Origin: Thinopyrum elongatum
Taxonomy: Eukaryota > Streptophyta > Magnoliopsida > Poales > Poaceae
DNA: 64,000 nt
Direction: 5' to 3'
NCBI GenBank assembly: GCA_011799875.1
Contig: CM022301.1
Span: 322,170,929-322,234,928 of the forward strand
The notes under the pieces were generated by a model. It saw nothing but the letters and a program-made list of their open reading frames with translations. It had not been told where the DNA came from and ran no database searches. Of this stretch, positions 32,200 to 43,502 are shown one piece after another (the first letter of the stretch is position 1; each line of letters opens with the position of its first letter). A program made the position numbers and the translations under genes.

Positions 32200-33573
32200 C
32201 TAATCGAGATCATCCAGGCTCGTCTTATCCACCTCTGCTTTCAGTTTAGTAAGAACTTGTTTTGCACTGGCCAACTGGGAAAGTGCCTCCTCCTTCACCA
32301 ACACCATCTTAGCAAAGTCCGATTTAAAAAATCTGAGCTCATTCTCCATCTACCTCTTTTTATTCCGCATCTTCAAATATTCTTCAGCGTTGACAACACT
32401 TTCTCTAAGCCTACCTCTATTCTCTTCCTCATACATGCTCCAGAGCTTTGCTAGGCACATCTTCAAAGACTGTGGCCACTCTTGATCAACCCACTCCAGG
32501 TAAGAACACTTCTGTTCATCCTATAATATTTAAAATTAGATCAGTAACAATTGTAGGGGAAATGGGTTTCTAGCAACATAGAAAATCACCAAATACATAT
32601 TTTGATAAACTGAAGAAACAGGTTAATTATGATATATCTTCTCAAAAAGATCAATGTGCAAATGAATTAATTGCTACTGAGACAACAACCAAATTCTGAA
32701 ACATCAGAAGCTATAATTAACTACAACAACGCTACAAGTTCTTAGTCATGTACTATAAATAATAAATTGAACATTTTATGAGGAAGCTAAATATAACTGC
32801 AACAGCATAGCGACAGAGATTGGGTGACAGCAAATTGATACTAACAGGTGTGTACATGCACAAATTTAGTAACATAGAACTAATAGCACTAAGGCCATCC
32901 ATTGTGTATGCCAAAACCAGTGTAAAGACAACTGTTGCTACATTTGGCACCGGTGCCCTGCACTGGCGAGCCAATGCAGCGGAAAAAATTAGGGACCCGG
33001 ACTCCGGAGCACCTAGTTGCTCCGATGCCCAATTCCTTCGTGCCATAAAGATTTAGTATTTTACTGCTTGGCTACTCGGATGTGTGGACCAAAGTTGGCC
33101 GCACAAACTGCTGAAATGGTGCCAAATAATTTTCTAATGGCACCGCTGATGAGATGGCAACATTTTTAGATACTAGGTACAAACTGTGACACTGTCTTAA
33201 CATCCACAATAACATAGCACAGTGACAGTATCTGAATCACATCTAACAAATGATTTGTAACAACAAAAGTGGGGCTAACCTTCTCTGCACATGCCAGAAA
33301 CTTCCTCCCACTGTCCAAAATTCAAACGCAACTAGCTTCACGCATGGAGATTGATGGTGACAACGAGCAGGCAGATCTTCAGCCACCCCACTCCATTCGT
33401 TGCAACTGATGGTCCTAGGGAGCTACAAGAGGAAGAAATGACTCAAATCGACAACAAGGTTAAAATCCTTCATTCCAAGTCATAACCTGAGAGAGAGAAG
33501 AGAGGCATACCCGGGTGCTGAAAAATTCGTCGTCGGAGGAGGAACCAGTGTAGAGGTCATTGAAGAAGACCAT
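32200..33573 (-). pseudogene. Captured GRF zinc-finger-like gene, three exons
   Basis: The minus-strand exons are 33511-33573 (MVFFNDLYTGSSSDDEFF), 33280-33422 and 32200-32520, with GT-AG borders. Exon 2 encodes LPARCHHQSPCVKLVAFE and, after a one-base shift, LDSGRKFLACAEK. Exon 3 begins with CSYLEWVDQEWPQSL and then a coiled-coil-like tail ending DLD. The spaced cysteines and the C-x-x-x-EWVD pattern resemble plant GRF-type zinc-finger proteins. A frameshift in exon 2 and a TAG in exon 3 make it a pseudogene. Its presence with introns inside a CACTA element suggests DNA-level capture. The family call is from pattern memory. Confidence 0.5.
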
Positions 33574-34098
33574 GGCGACCCCGGCGGTAGGATGCGAGAC
33601 GGCGAGAGCGAGGAAGCAAGCGATTAAGCGGCTATAGCTTCCGAAGGAAGGAAGGAGGAAACAGGGGAAATGTGACTTGTGGTCGGGGAGAAAAGGGGGT
33701 GGGGAAGGGGGCGGGGGTAGATATTTCTGCTGTAGGCCAAAATTTTGAAATGTGGAGGGAAACTTTGCGTGTGGTGCCGCCGGACACCATTCACTTTGAA
33801 CGATTGTGTGCATCACAAATGATTCTTCTACTTTACACGCATGGGATGAGTTTGATAATTCAAATTTTGGTGGAAATTTCCCTGGGTACTGTCCTCATCC
33901 ACGTCATTGCATAATTTAACATCGCTTGCTAATTTGGGCACACAAAAGAGCGTACTACACGCAGACCACACTTACTGAATCGAGCAATTCTAGTAATTAA
34001 ACAGAGCCAGTTAACCTAAACATTGCTCTAACAAAAGACCAGCATTAAAAACAAAGCCTAAGTACGCATAATTTTAACAAAGCCGCCACCGCACCGGC

Positions 34099-34907
34099 CT
34101 ATGCATCGCCGGTGTGAGATGAGACATCGATGACTTGTCCTGGCGACATGCCGCCGTTGGTGGACTCCGCGTCCCCCCTGCTGAAGTCGACCACGTCCTC
34201 GTCCTCGTCCTCAGCGCCGCCCTCAAGGTTGTAGTACTCGTAGTAGTGGCTGCGCCAGAGTTCGCGTTGGTACTCCATCGCCGATTCCTCGACGGACAGA
34301 CTCTTCTCTACTTCGACCTCGGCCACATGCAACTCTCCTCCCGACGCTCCTCGATCTTCGCCGCCTCCTGCATCTCCAGCTCCAGCTCCCGCTCGGCGAT
34401 CACATGAGGAAGCAGGTGCTCCATGGCCACCGCCGCCTTTTCAGACGTGGGTTGCATGCTGGATTCCGAGGTGGCCTGGAATATCTTGGCGTGTGCGTCC
34501 TCAATCTTGGCATGGATGGCCTCGACCCAGGCCAGGGCGACATCGGCGGCACGGACGGCAGCTCGAGCGCTCTCGGCGTTTGCAGTCGCCGTCCCAGCAG
34601 CTGCTGCAGTCGTCTCGGATACTGCAGCTGCCCTGTCGGCTGCCGCAGACGCCCTCTCGATGGATGCGGCCGCGCTTAATGCGGATGCGGCGGCACTCTC
34701 GGCGTAGGTGGCCGCGCTCTCGGCGCAGGCGGCGGCGCTCGGGGAGGACGCGGCCACCGTACGGGCCCTCACAAAGCGTTTCCACGATGTCATCTTTTGC
34801 AAGAAGGGGTTGCGGGAATGGGGATCAGGATTCGTGGATTCGGGGGTTGCCGGCACTAGAGCAGACGAGCCGGCGAAGCTCAAGGAGGAAGACTTAAATA
34901 GACCCAT
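34099..34907 (-). pseudogene. Alanine-rich repeat protein with acidic C-terminus
   Basis: The first frame starts MGLFKSSSLSFAG at 34907 and contains about 60 residues of AESAA/ALSAA-type short repeats, predicted helical. A shift near 34320 leads into a second frame with YYEYYNLEGGAEDEDED and a stop at 34099. Together they give about 268 residues. No known domain was recognised. A comparable alanine-rich protein is found in CACTA element 2, though on the other side of its tandem array. Confidence 0.5.
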
Positions 34908-35040
34908 GAATTTTCATCGCAAACGGTTCCTGCAAAACAACTATGTGTGATGTTGTTGATATTTTTTATTAGCTGTGAAAGACGAATTTTGAGTAAAGTG
35001 GCAACGGATGGTGTTTTAAATGTACGAGAAAATTTGTAGT

Positions 35041-36762
35041 ACTAATACAACTGTCATTTGAAAAATTGGAAAATTTCAGGGGTCATTTGACCTTTTAAGA
35101 CATTTAAGTGATTTTCTAGCCATTTAATGACCATAATTCAAATTTGAACTACATCTACATGCAACGGCTAACCATTAACGGTTTGAAAAATCATATTTTG
35201 TGTACTTGTGTGCGAGTTAATTCCATGTGCAGTAAATCAGAAGGAATTTTCAAACATATTGGTCTCACGGCTATGACACAAAGCATGGAGTGCCATGGCA
35301 CTTAAATTCCAAAAAGTTTAAAAAAAAGATCAGAAACACATGAAACCTTGCTTGATATAATGTCATGCCACCAAGATGACGTGGTAAAAAAATTGGCATG
35401 TTTGACGAAAGTTTGGACACACACCCCTCACAAACCGGAGCAACTCACTAGAAGGCTCGTGGTTCTGAGAGGGAACAATGCATGTTTGATGACGAACGGG
35501 CGATATCTTCCTCTTACGGGCTTCAAAAATTTTCTACACTTAACATGCACTAATACAACTGTCATTTGAAAATTTGGAAAATTTCAGGGGTCATTTGACC
35601 TTTTAAAGACATTTAAGTGATTTTCTAGCCATTTAATGACTGTAATTCAAATTTAAACTACATCTACATGCAACGGCTAACCATAACGGTTTGAAAAATC
35701 ATATTTGTGTACTTGTGTGTGAGTTAATTCCATGTGCAGTAAATTGGTAGGAATTTTCAAACATATTGGTGTCACGGCCTGGACACATGCATGGAGTGCC
35801 ATGGCCTTTAAATTCCAAAAAAATAAAAAATGATCAGAAACACATGAAACCTTGCTTGACGTAATGTCATGCGAACAAGATGATGTGGTAAAAAAATTGG
35901 CCTGTTTAATGAAAGTTTGGACACATACCCCTCACAAACCGGAGCAACTCACTAGAAGGCTCGTGGTTCTGAGAGGGAACAATGCATGTTTGATGACGAA
36001 CGAGAGATAGCTTCCTCTTATGGGCTTCAAAAAATTTCTACAGTTAACATGCACTAATACAACTGTCATGTCAAAATTTGGAAAATTCAGGGGTCATTTG
36101 ACATTTTAAGGACATTTAAGTGATTTTCTAGCCATTTAATTACCGTAATTCAAATTTGAACTACATCTACATGCAATGGCTAACCATAACGGTTTGAAAA
36201 ATCATTTTTTTGTGTACTTGTGTGTGAGTTAATTCCATGTGCAGTAAATTGGAAGGAATTTTCAAACATATTGGTGTCACGGCCTAGACACATGCATGGA
36301 GTGCCATGCCATTTAAATTCCAAAAAATTAAAAAATGATCAGAAACAAATGAAACCTTGCTTGACATAATGTCATGCCACCAAGATGATGTGGTAAAAAA
36401 ATTGGCCTGTTTGAAGAAAGTTTGGACACCCACCCCGCACAAACCAGAGCAACTCACTAGAAGGCTCGTGGTTCTGAGAGGGACCAATGCATGTTTTATG
36501 ACGAATCGACGATAGCTTCCTCTTATGGGCTTCAAAAAAATTCTACAGTTAACATGCAGTAATACAACTGTCATGTCAAATTTTGGAAAATTTCAGGGGT
36601 CATTTGACCTTTTTAAGACATTTAAGTGATTTTCTAGCCATTTAATGACCGTTATCCAAATTTGAACTACGTCTACATGCAGCGGCTAACCATAACAGCT
36701 TGGACACATGCATGGAGTGCCATGACATTTAAATTCCAAAAAATTGAAAAATGATCAGACGA
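35041..36762. repeat. Tandem array of about 505-bp units in CACTA element 1
   Basis: Units begin near ACTAATACAACTGTCAT at 35041, 35549, 36053 and 36558, giving lengths of 508, 504 and 505 bp and a partial fourth unit of about 205 bp with an internal deletion. Each unit contains AATTCAAATTTGAACTAC, a TTGAAAAATCA block and CTCGTGGTTCTGAGAGGGA. The unit is homologous to that of CACTA element 2. Confidence 0.93.
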
Positions 36763-37129
36763 TGTAAATATCTGGTGTTCAAAAAAGAAAATGTAAATAT
36801 CAGGCAAGACAACCAGGCCCCACACAATTGGCACTCTATTTCACACCTCGAGGTTTGGAAGGTGAGTGGCGCGGGGCCGCGGGTTATTAATCAGACAAGG
36901 TTCTGTATTGGAAACCGTCAGCTATTAAGTTCACACACAGCTTTTGCTGCGGGAATCGTGCGTAATTCAAACTACAGTACTCGTAAATTCCGGCGACCGG
37001 CATGTGTACTGTTCCCGTCAATCTAGATTCCGGCCGCCAATAAATATTACCTTCCTCACGTCGTCTCGCATGCATTCTCATCTACATCCTCCCCTCGCTC
37101 GCCCTCTCTCTCTCTCTCAAATCTCTGCC

Positions 37130-37747
37130 ATGGCGCCGCCGATCTGCCCACGCATTGACGAGGAGGCGCCGCCCCCCGAGGACGCTCAGTCGAAGAGCAG
37201 CGAGGAGGAGGACCCCTACACACCGCCGGACGAGGTTGCGCCGGACCCCCCAACTTTGGAGTGGTTTTGGGGCCAGTACAATCTTTGTCTGTGGAAGTCG
37301 CTGCCGCCGGCTGAGAAAGCCAGGCAAGTGGCGTTCAAGAAGGAGATGGCGGAGGAGGAAGGCAGGTACCAGGCGGCATGTGAAGCCCGTGATGCCGCCT
37401 GGAAAAAGGAGGCAATGGAGCTTTGGGGGCAGGCTCGTTGTCGTGAGGAGGAGGTATAAGAAGATGAGTACTTCGCGAGGAAGGTCAAAGGCGCTAGGCG
37501 CCTCATCACTGCGTGGAGGTGGGCCGATAAGCTCCAGTGTGCCACCAACGAGGAGCTCCAGTGGGTGCCCAATGAAATGGAAAGATCGTTCGCGCTCGTC
37601 CGCCAGCAAGAGGCAGATCGGTACGTCAAGCGCTGCGAGGCGGAGGAGGCGGAGTACTGCCTCCGCGCTGGGAAGACGCCGTGCACCAGGGAGCTGCTGG
37701 CAAGGGGCTGCCGAAATACTGCCCCTAGGAGGGATTATAAGTTTTAG
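37130..37747 (+). pseudogene. Plus-strand ORF of CACTA element 1, one nonsense codon
   Basis: ATG in context GCCATGG, preceded by a CT-rich leader. The frame starts MAPPICPRIDEEAPPPED, is acidic, then rich in Lys, Arg, Glu and Ala with a LEWFWGQYNLCLWKSLPP block. It ends RRDYKF at 37747. A TAA at 37457 interrupts a frame that otherwise stays open, giving about 205 residues. Probably helical. Not recognised. Confidence 0.5.
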
Positions 37748-38109
37748 TATTGTTCGTTTTCAATTTTATGCATTGTACCTAGTAGTTAAGTATCATCACG
37801 TATATGTGATGATATTATATATATTCTGTGATGAACTAATAAACAATTAATATATATTATGAACTCCATTTTCTATCTGTTTTCGTATACTAATTTGTAT
37901 CTGGCTGTTATCATCCACATATACAGAATGGAAAGCATATACACACACACATTGAAACAGAACATATAAGAACGGAAAACAGAGTACACACATTGAAACA
38001 GAGCAATAAACAGAGCAATATTATGATTGCTGTGAATACATAGCGATCCAAGTCGAAATGACTCAACAAAATAAAATGCGTCCATGAGACCATGACCAGC
38101 AGCCCATGC

Positions 38110-38997
38110 CTACGGTAGCTCTTGGCTCTTCCTGAACTCATGCAGGTGTTCGTCCAAGCGGTCGACACCCTCGCGGTACATCTGGAACGCGATCTCGAGC
38201 TCCAAGTTCGCTATTTCATCGGAGATCCCCAGCTCGAGGATGCGATGGCCATGTTCCGCTACTGCGCCCAGGTGGACACCTGGGCCAAGGAGTCGGTCAA
38301 GCCTAGCGACCAGCGCGTTGGCATCGAGCTGGCCGCGAACAAGGTGAACGGCGTGACCCATGCGAACGGCGCGCTGGGCGTCCGGTGCAACTACGGCGCG
38401 GCCGACCTCTGGTGTAAGTACGGTGTAGACGGCCTCTGCCCACTCCTGGCGAGGAATGGGGGTACTGACGGGACATGTACCCAGCTGTGACGCCCTGTCG
38501 ACAGCAGGCAAGCGCCGATGGATCCACTCTTGCTGTGCGGCGCGCCGCGCCTCTCGCTCTGCGGCGCTCCAACGGTCTCGCTGTGTGGCGAGCCGTAGCC
38601 TATCGGCACGGACGCGCCTAACTTGCTCTGCGGCGCGCCATAGATCATGTTGTGCGGCGAGCTGCAGCCTCTCGGTGCTGACATGCCTATCTTGATCCGC
38701 GGCGCTGAAGCGCCATGCGCCAAGGGTCTGCTCAACAATGGCGATGACGCGCATCACGACGTCGTCCATTGCGTTGTCGGGGAGCGCCTCAGCCTCGACG
38801 GGTCGTGGCGCCTTCTTGTTTTCCTCGTCGAGGATGTTGATGGTAGAGGCGGCGCTTTGGTGGGTTGGCATGCTTGAAAAAGATGGATGTGCTACAGGCT
38901 GCGCTTGTTGCCTCCGTGCGTCGCGCGCCACGCGCAATATCGCTGGGTGGCGGCGAGAAACCGGTGAGGAAATGGCGGGAAACGGTGGCGTGTTCAT
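38110..38997 (-). CDS. Uncharacterised coiled-coil ORF of CACTA element 1
   Basis: An intact frame of 295 codons, start MNTPPFPAISSPVSRRHP, end EFRKSQELP. The middle holds short helical repeats (RWSAAEREARRAAQQ), and the C-terminal part has further heptad-like helices (ELEIAFQMYREGVDRLDEHL). It lies between the tandem array and the right subterminal repeats. CACTA element 2 has an analogous minus-strand ORF at the same place, so it may be an element-encoded protein. No DNA-binding motif was recognised. Confidence 0.55.
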   Translation of the reverse strand: MNTPPFPAISSPVSRRHPAILRVARDARRQQAQPVAHPSFSSMPTHQSAASTINILDEENKKAPRPVEAEALPDNAMDDVVMRVIAIVEQTLGAWRFSAADQDRHVSTERLQLAAQHDLWRAAEQVRRVRADRLRLATQRDRWSAAEREARRAAQQEWIHRRLPAVDRASQLGTCPVSTPIPRQEWAEAVYTVLTPEVGRAVVAPDAQRAVRMGHAVHLVRGQLDANALVARLDRLLGPGVHLGAVAEHGHRILELGISDEIANLELEIAFQMYREGVDRLDEHLHEFRKSQELP

Positions 38998-39135
38998 AAA
39001 ACGCCATCAATTAATGGAAACTTAGCATAGAAGGAACATCGAGCTAGGATGACGCGTGCGGGCACATTGCTCGCCCAAGGCTATGATCCATATACTTGTG
39101 TGCCCAATAGAGCACACTATTCATAGTAAATAATA

Positions 39136-39430
39136 TTGTTCCGTATGCCGTATATCTCACACACCTTGATATGGCTGACCATTTCTTTTGTGTTGCCTAA
39201 TCACAAACAGTTCATCCGAGTGAACTGTATGCCGTATATCGCACACACCTTCATCTGGCTGCCCGTTTCTGTTGTTCCGCCTCATCACAAACAATTTATC
39301 AGAGTGAACTATATGCCGTATATTGCACACGGCTACATCTGGCTGCCCGTTTCTGTTGTTCTGCCTCATCACAAACAGTTCATTGAACTGAACCGTATGC
39401 CCCGCATCGCACACGTAACTAAAATCTGAA
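39136..39430. repeat. Right subterminal repeats of CACTA element 1
   Basis: Four copies of a roughly 75- to 80-bp unit with GTATGCCGTATATCGCACAC and CATCACAAACAGTTCAT cores. The same unit occurs at 51500-51800 in CACTA element 2. Confidence 0.85.
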
Positions 39431-39990
39431 CCGTGTTTGATGTATCCGCCATAGCAAATGTTTTGCATCTTTTTTGACGGGTTTTTTACATCCCCGTTTG
39501 CGATTAATGCATCGCACACAGTTTCGTCAAAGGGTCTAAGATCGTAGTGTCGCATTAGCAGCATCCTGTAGTAGTGTTTCATCGATTCCCCTAGGGTTTT
39601 TGGAATATTTGGGTATTTATAGGGTGAAGAGGCGGTGCGGGGGGCCACCGAAGTGGGCACAACCCACCTGGGCATGCCTGGGCTCATGGGTGCGCTCTGG
39701 TGGGTTGTGCTCTCCTCGGAGGCCGCCTTTGGTACTTCTTTGGCCCATTAGGTGTCTTCTGGTCCAGAAAAAATCTCCAAAAAGTTTCGCTGCGTTTGGA
39801 CTCCGTTTGGTACTGATATTTTGTGAAGTTAAAAACAAGCAAAAAACAGCAACTAGCACTGGGCACTATGTCAATAGGTTAGTCCCAAAAAATGATATAA
39901 AGTTGCTATAAAATGATTGTAAAACATCCAAGAATGATAATATAACAGCATGGAACAAGCAAAAATTATAGATACGTTGGAGACGTATCA

Positions 39991-42475
39991 GCATCCCCAA
40001 GTTTAATTCCTAATCGTCCTCGAGTAGATAAATGATAAAAACAGAATTTTTGATGTGGAATGCTGCCTAACAAGTTCATCACATATTCTTTTCTTTTGTA
40101 GCATGGACATTTGGACTTTTATATGGTTCAAAGCAATAGTCTAGTTTTGACATGAAGATTTCAATACACAAGCATATCAACAAGCAACCATCTCTTTCAA
40201 AATATCAACACTAAAGAAAGTTATCCCTAGCCCATCATGCTCAATCATTGATCCATTCATGAAACACACTCGCATATTAGCTACACCCAATGCTCAAGTA
40301 TGATCATAGTGCCCCTTAGTTGGTGCTTTATAAGAGAAGATGAAGACTCAAAAAAAAAATTGCATAAAGTAAATAGGTAGGCCCTTCGCAAAGGGAAGTA
40401 GGGATTTTTAGAGGTGCCAGAGCTCAAAGCTTAAATTGAGAGATAAAAAAATTTGAGAGGCATAATTTTCCCGTCAATGAAAATGAACGAGTAATTCCCA
40501 ACACTTTCCATGCTAGATATATCATAGGTGGTTCCCAAACAAAAAATAAAGTGTATTCCCTTTTCCACCATTCTTTCACAATCCATGGCTAGCCGTATCC
40601 ACGGGTGCCTTCCATACCAACACTTTCCAAGGAATTTATTATTTGACAACATAAAGCAAATTTCTTTTTCATTTCAGGACTGGGCATCCCTATTACTGAT
40701 GCAGTCTCGTGCAATGACAAGTGAATAAACACTCATCTTGAGAATAACACATCTAGCATGGAAAATATTGGTCACCCCCTGCCGCTTCATGAGCGGTACG
40801 GGCACCCAAAAAGGAAATTTATTTTGAAAATTAGAGATGGCACATACAAATTTGCTTAGGACGGCATGGAAATAGCACATAAAGGTAGGTATGGTGTACT
40901 CATATGGAAAAACTGGGTTTAAGGATTTTGGATGCACAAGTAGTTTCTCTACTTAGTACAAGTGGAGGCTAGCAAAAAGATTGAGAAGCAACCAACCAAG
41001 AAATGAAAAATCACATAAGGGAGCATTAAGCATAACTAACACCGACTAATGCACCACAAGTAGGATGTAATTTCATTGCATAACTATTGACTTTCGTGCT
41101 TGCATAGGGAATCACAAACCTTAACACCAATATTCTTACTAAAGCATAACTACTCACCAACATGACTCACATATCACTATCATCATATCTCAAAACTATT
41201 ACAAAGAAACAAGTTTATTTTGTCCAATGATCTTCATGAAAGATTTTATTATATCCCTCTTGAATATCTATCACTTTGGGACTAGTTTCATATATTGCAA
41301 TTGCTTTTGACAAGCTCAAACAAATCTAAGTGAAGAACATGAGCATAAAATTTTTTGTCTCTCAAAATAATATAAATGAAGCATGAGAGAATTTCTTCAA
41401 AAATTTACTAAATCTCAAATATATCTAAGTGAAGCATGAGAGCAATTTCTTCAAAAATATTAAAGCACACCATGCTCAAAAAGATATAAGTGAAGCACTA
41501 GAGCAATTCCATAGCTCAAAAAATTTAAGTGAAGCATAAAGAGCAATTCTAACAAATCATAGCATAATTTTGGCTCTCTCAAAAAGGTGTGTCCAGCAAG
41601 GATACTTGTGACAAACTAAGAATCAAAACAAGCAAATACACATATAATACAACCTGCTCCAAGCAAAACTCATGATATGTGACGAATAAAAATATAGCTC
41701 CAAGTAAAATACCGATGGTCGTTAGAAGAAAGCGGGGATGCCTTCCGGGGCATCCCCAAGCTTAGTTGCTTGGTTCTCCTTGAATATTAACTTGGGGTGC
41801 CATGGAGCATCCCCAAGCTTAGGCTCTTTTCACTCCTTATTCCTTCATCCATCGCGATCTCACCCAAAACTTGAAAACTTCAATCACACAAAACGTAACA
41901 AAACCTTCATGAGATCCGTTAGTATAAGAAAACCAATCTTTACTTTAATTACTGTAGAAAACCCATTCCAATTTTGTTATTGCATTATATCTACTTTATT
42001 ATAACTTTATCATGGCTTATACCCCCCGATACAATCCATAGATTCATCAAAATAAGCACACAATGCAAAGAAAACAGAATTTGTAAAAAACAGAACAGTC
42101 TGTAGAGATGCGAATTGTTCTAATACTTATGTAACTAAAAAAATTCTGAAACATTAGTACAACATATGAAATTTGTATATCAATCTTGTGTAAAAAAATC
42201 AGAATTTTTTGGTTCTTCTGTGAATTCAAACAATTATGTTACTGGACGCAAAAGTTTCTGTTTTTCAACAGGATCAAATCAACTATCACCAAAGCTATCC
42301 CAAAGGCTTTACTTGGCACAAACACTAATTAAAACATAAAAAACAATCATAAAAGAGGCATAATTGTGCAAACACTCAAGAATAAAAAGAAAAAGCAAAA
42401 AGAAATTTTATTCATTGGGTTGCCTCCCAACAAGTGCTATCGTTTTATGCCCCTAGCTAGGAATAATGCATAGAT
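39991..42475 (-). other. 3' untranslated region of the gag-only element
   Basis: 2.5 kb of AT-rich sequence with no protease, RT or integrase motif on either strand. It starts on the right with a motif common after gag in this class (GGAGGCAACCCAATGAATAA on the minus strand) and holds two copies of GCATCCCCAAGCTTAG (41748 and 41808). Confidence 0.6.
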
Positions 42476-43420
42476 TCAAGTATTGTCATTTTCAGTTTCC
42501 AATTCCTTAATCACACAACCAATATTCTTCCAAGATTTAGCATAAATATTTTCAATAACAATACTCCTAGGAATGAGACTGAAAAATTCATTCTTGCAAG
42601 TAGGGTTTCTCACAACTTCAACAAAGTCGGGGTGAATACTAATCATCTTAAGATCTTCCTTGTTATTATTAGAAGTTGCACCCTTGTTCTTAGTGACTTG
42701 CGTAATCTTGCTAATTTTAACGGGATTTTTTTCAATAGCTTTAGCAGAAACAAAGGCTGAGCTTAAATTACAAAAAAATTCTTTCAACTTATCAATCCGA
42801 GAGGGACTTTCTTCGATCCTTTCGTGAATTACGGTTCCTTTTTCCTTTAGCAACTTAAAAACCTCTCCCGCTTTTGACCCAATTTTACTAGCAAGATTAT
42901 GTATTTTTTTATCCAAGTTTTCAATATGTTGTTCGGTAAGCATCTTCTTTTCAATAACATCAAGCCTTTGCATAACATGCTCTAGTGTTAAAGCAGTTTC
43001 ATTGATAGTAAGAGGTGTTGAACCCACTAGGTTTCCCATAGCATTAAAAGCATCCAAAGATGGACACATCAAAAAATTCCCACCGGTAATTGTATCAAGG
43101 ACGAATCTATACCAGGTGTTAATGCCCACATAAAAACTGCGAAGAAGAACAACGGTAGATTGCTTATGAATAGATCTATTATGAGCATTGCAAATTCTAT
43201 ACCAAGCATCTTTTAGATTCTCCCCTCCCCTTTGTTTAAAATTAAGAACTTCATTCTTGGGGGTACACGTAATAGAGGAAGAACAAGGCATAGCGATAAG
43301 ACAGGCAAACAAGATTACACACAAAAACAGATCTGACGAGAAAAAGTGAACGAAAAAGGGGGCGAATAAAACGACAATTTTTGTGCAGTGGGGGAGATGA
43401 AAATGAGAGGCAAATGGCAA
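42476..43420 (-). CDS. gag-like ORF of the non-autonomous Athila-type element
   Basis: An open frame of 314 codons. The recognisable capsid-like part includes LKDAWYRICNAHNRS, VLLRSFYVGINTWYRFVLD, TITGGNFL and LTLEHVMQRLDVIEKKM. This is the retrotransposon Gag domain as seen in Athila-type elements of grasses. The C-terminal part is Lys/Glu-rich and helical. The hydrophobic N-terminal 45 residues may be leader translated by chance; a start at the internal Met before PCSSSITCTP is equally possible. Gag without pol fits an element mobilised in trans. Confidence 0.72.
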   Translation of the reverse strand: MPFASHFHLPHCTKIVVLFAPFFVHFFSSDLFLCVILFACLIAMPCSSSITCTPKNEVLNFKQRGGENLKDAWYRICNAHNRSIHKQSTVVLLRSFYVGINTWYRFVLDTITGGNFLMCPSLDAFNAMGNLVGSTPLTINETALTLEHVMQRLDVIEKKMLTEQHIENLDKKIHNLASKIGSKAGEVFKLLKEKGTVIHERIEESPSRIDKLKEFFCNLSSAFVSAKAIEKNPVKISKITQVTKNKGATSNNNKEDLKMISIHPDFVEVVRNPTCKNEFFSLIPRSIVIENIYAKSWKNIGCVIKELETENDNT

Positions 43421-43490
43421 ATAATGTAAATTGCAAGGAGATGAGATTTGTGATTAGGAACCTGATAGATGTTGATGATGTCTCCCCCAC

Positions 43491-43498
43491 TTTATATA
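43491..43498 (-). promoter_or_regulatory. TATA-like box just inside the internal region of the gag-only element
   Basis: TATATAAA on the minus strand lies 4 bp from the end of the truncated 5' LTR, where a primer-binding site is expected. It may be an internal promoter for gag or a coincidence. Confidence 0.3.
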
Positions 43499-43502
43499 GG
43501 CA

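Larger units (their letters stand above)
31399..39576. mobile_element. CACTA transposon 1 (non-autonomous, gene-carrying)
   Basis: The left end CACTAGTACAGCGAGGTGC and the complement of the right end, CACTACTACAGGATGCTGC, form imperfect terminal inverted repeats. TTT at 31396-31398 and 39577-39579 is the 3-bp duplication, and excising the element restores the LTR. It has subterminal direct repeats at both ends, a central tandem array of about 500-bp units, and four coding remnants. No CACTA transposase (TNP2-like) motif was found. The stretches at 31830-32199, 32521-33279 between exons, 33574-34098 and 34908-35040 show no other coding signal. Confidence 0.92.
30214..39990 (-). repeat. 3' LTR of the gag-only element, split by CACTA element 1
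   Basis: Read on the minus strand it starts TGATACGTCTCC at 39990 and ends GCGACATCA at 30214. Parts 30214-31398 and 39580-39990 together give about 1596 bp, matching the 1578-bp solo LTR of the same family at 58390-59967, which has the uninterrupted junction TTGTGTTTCGTCGACTCC. Confidence 0.9.
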
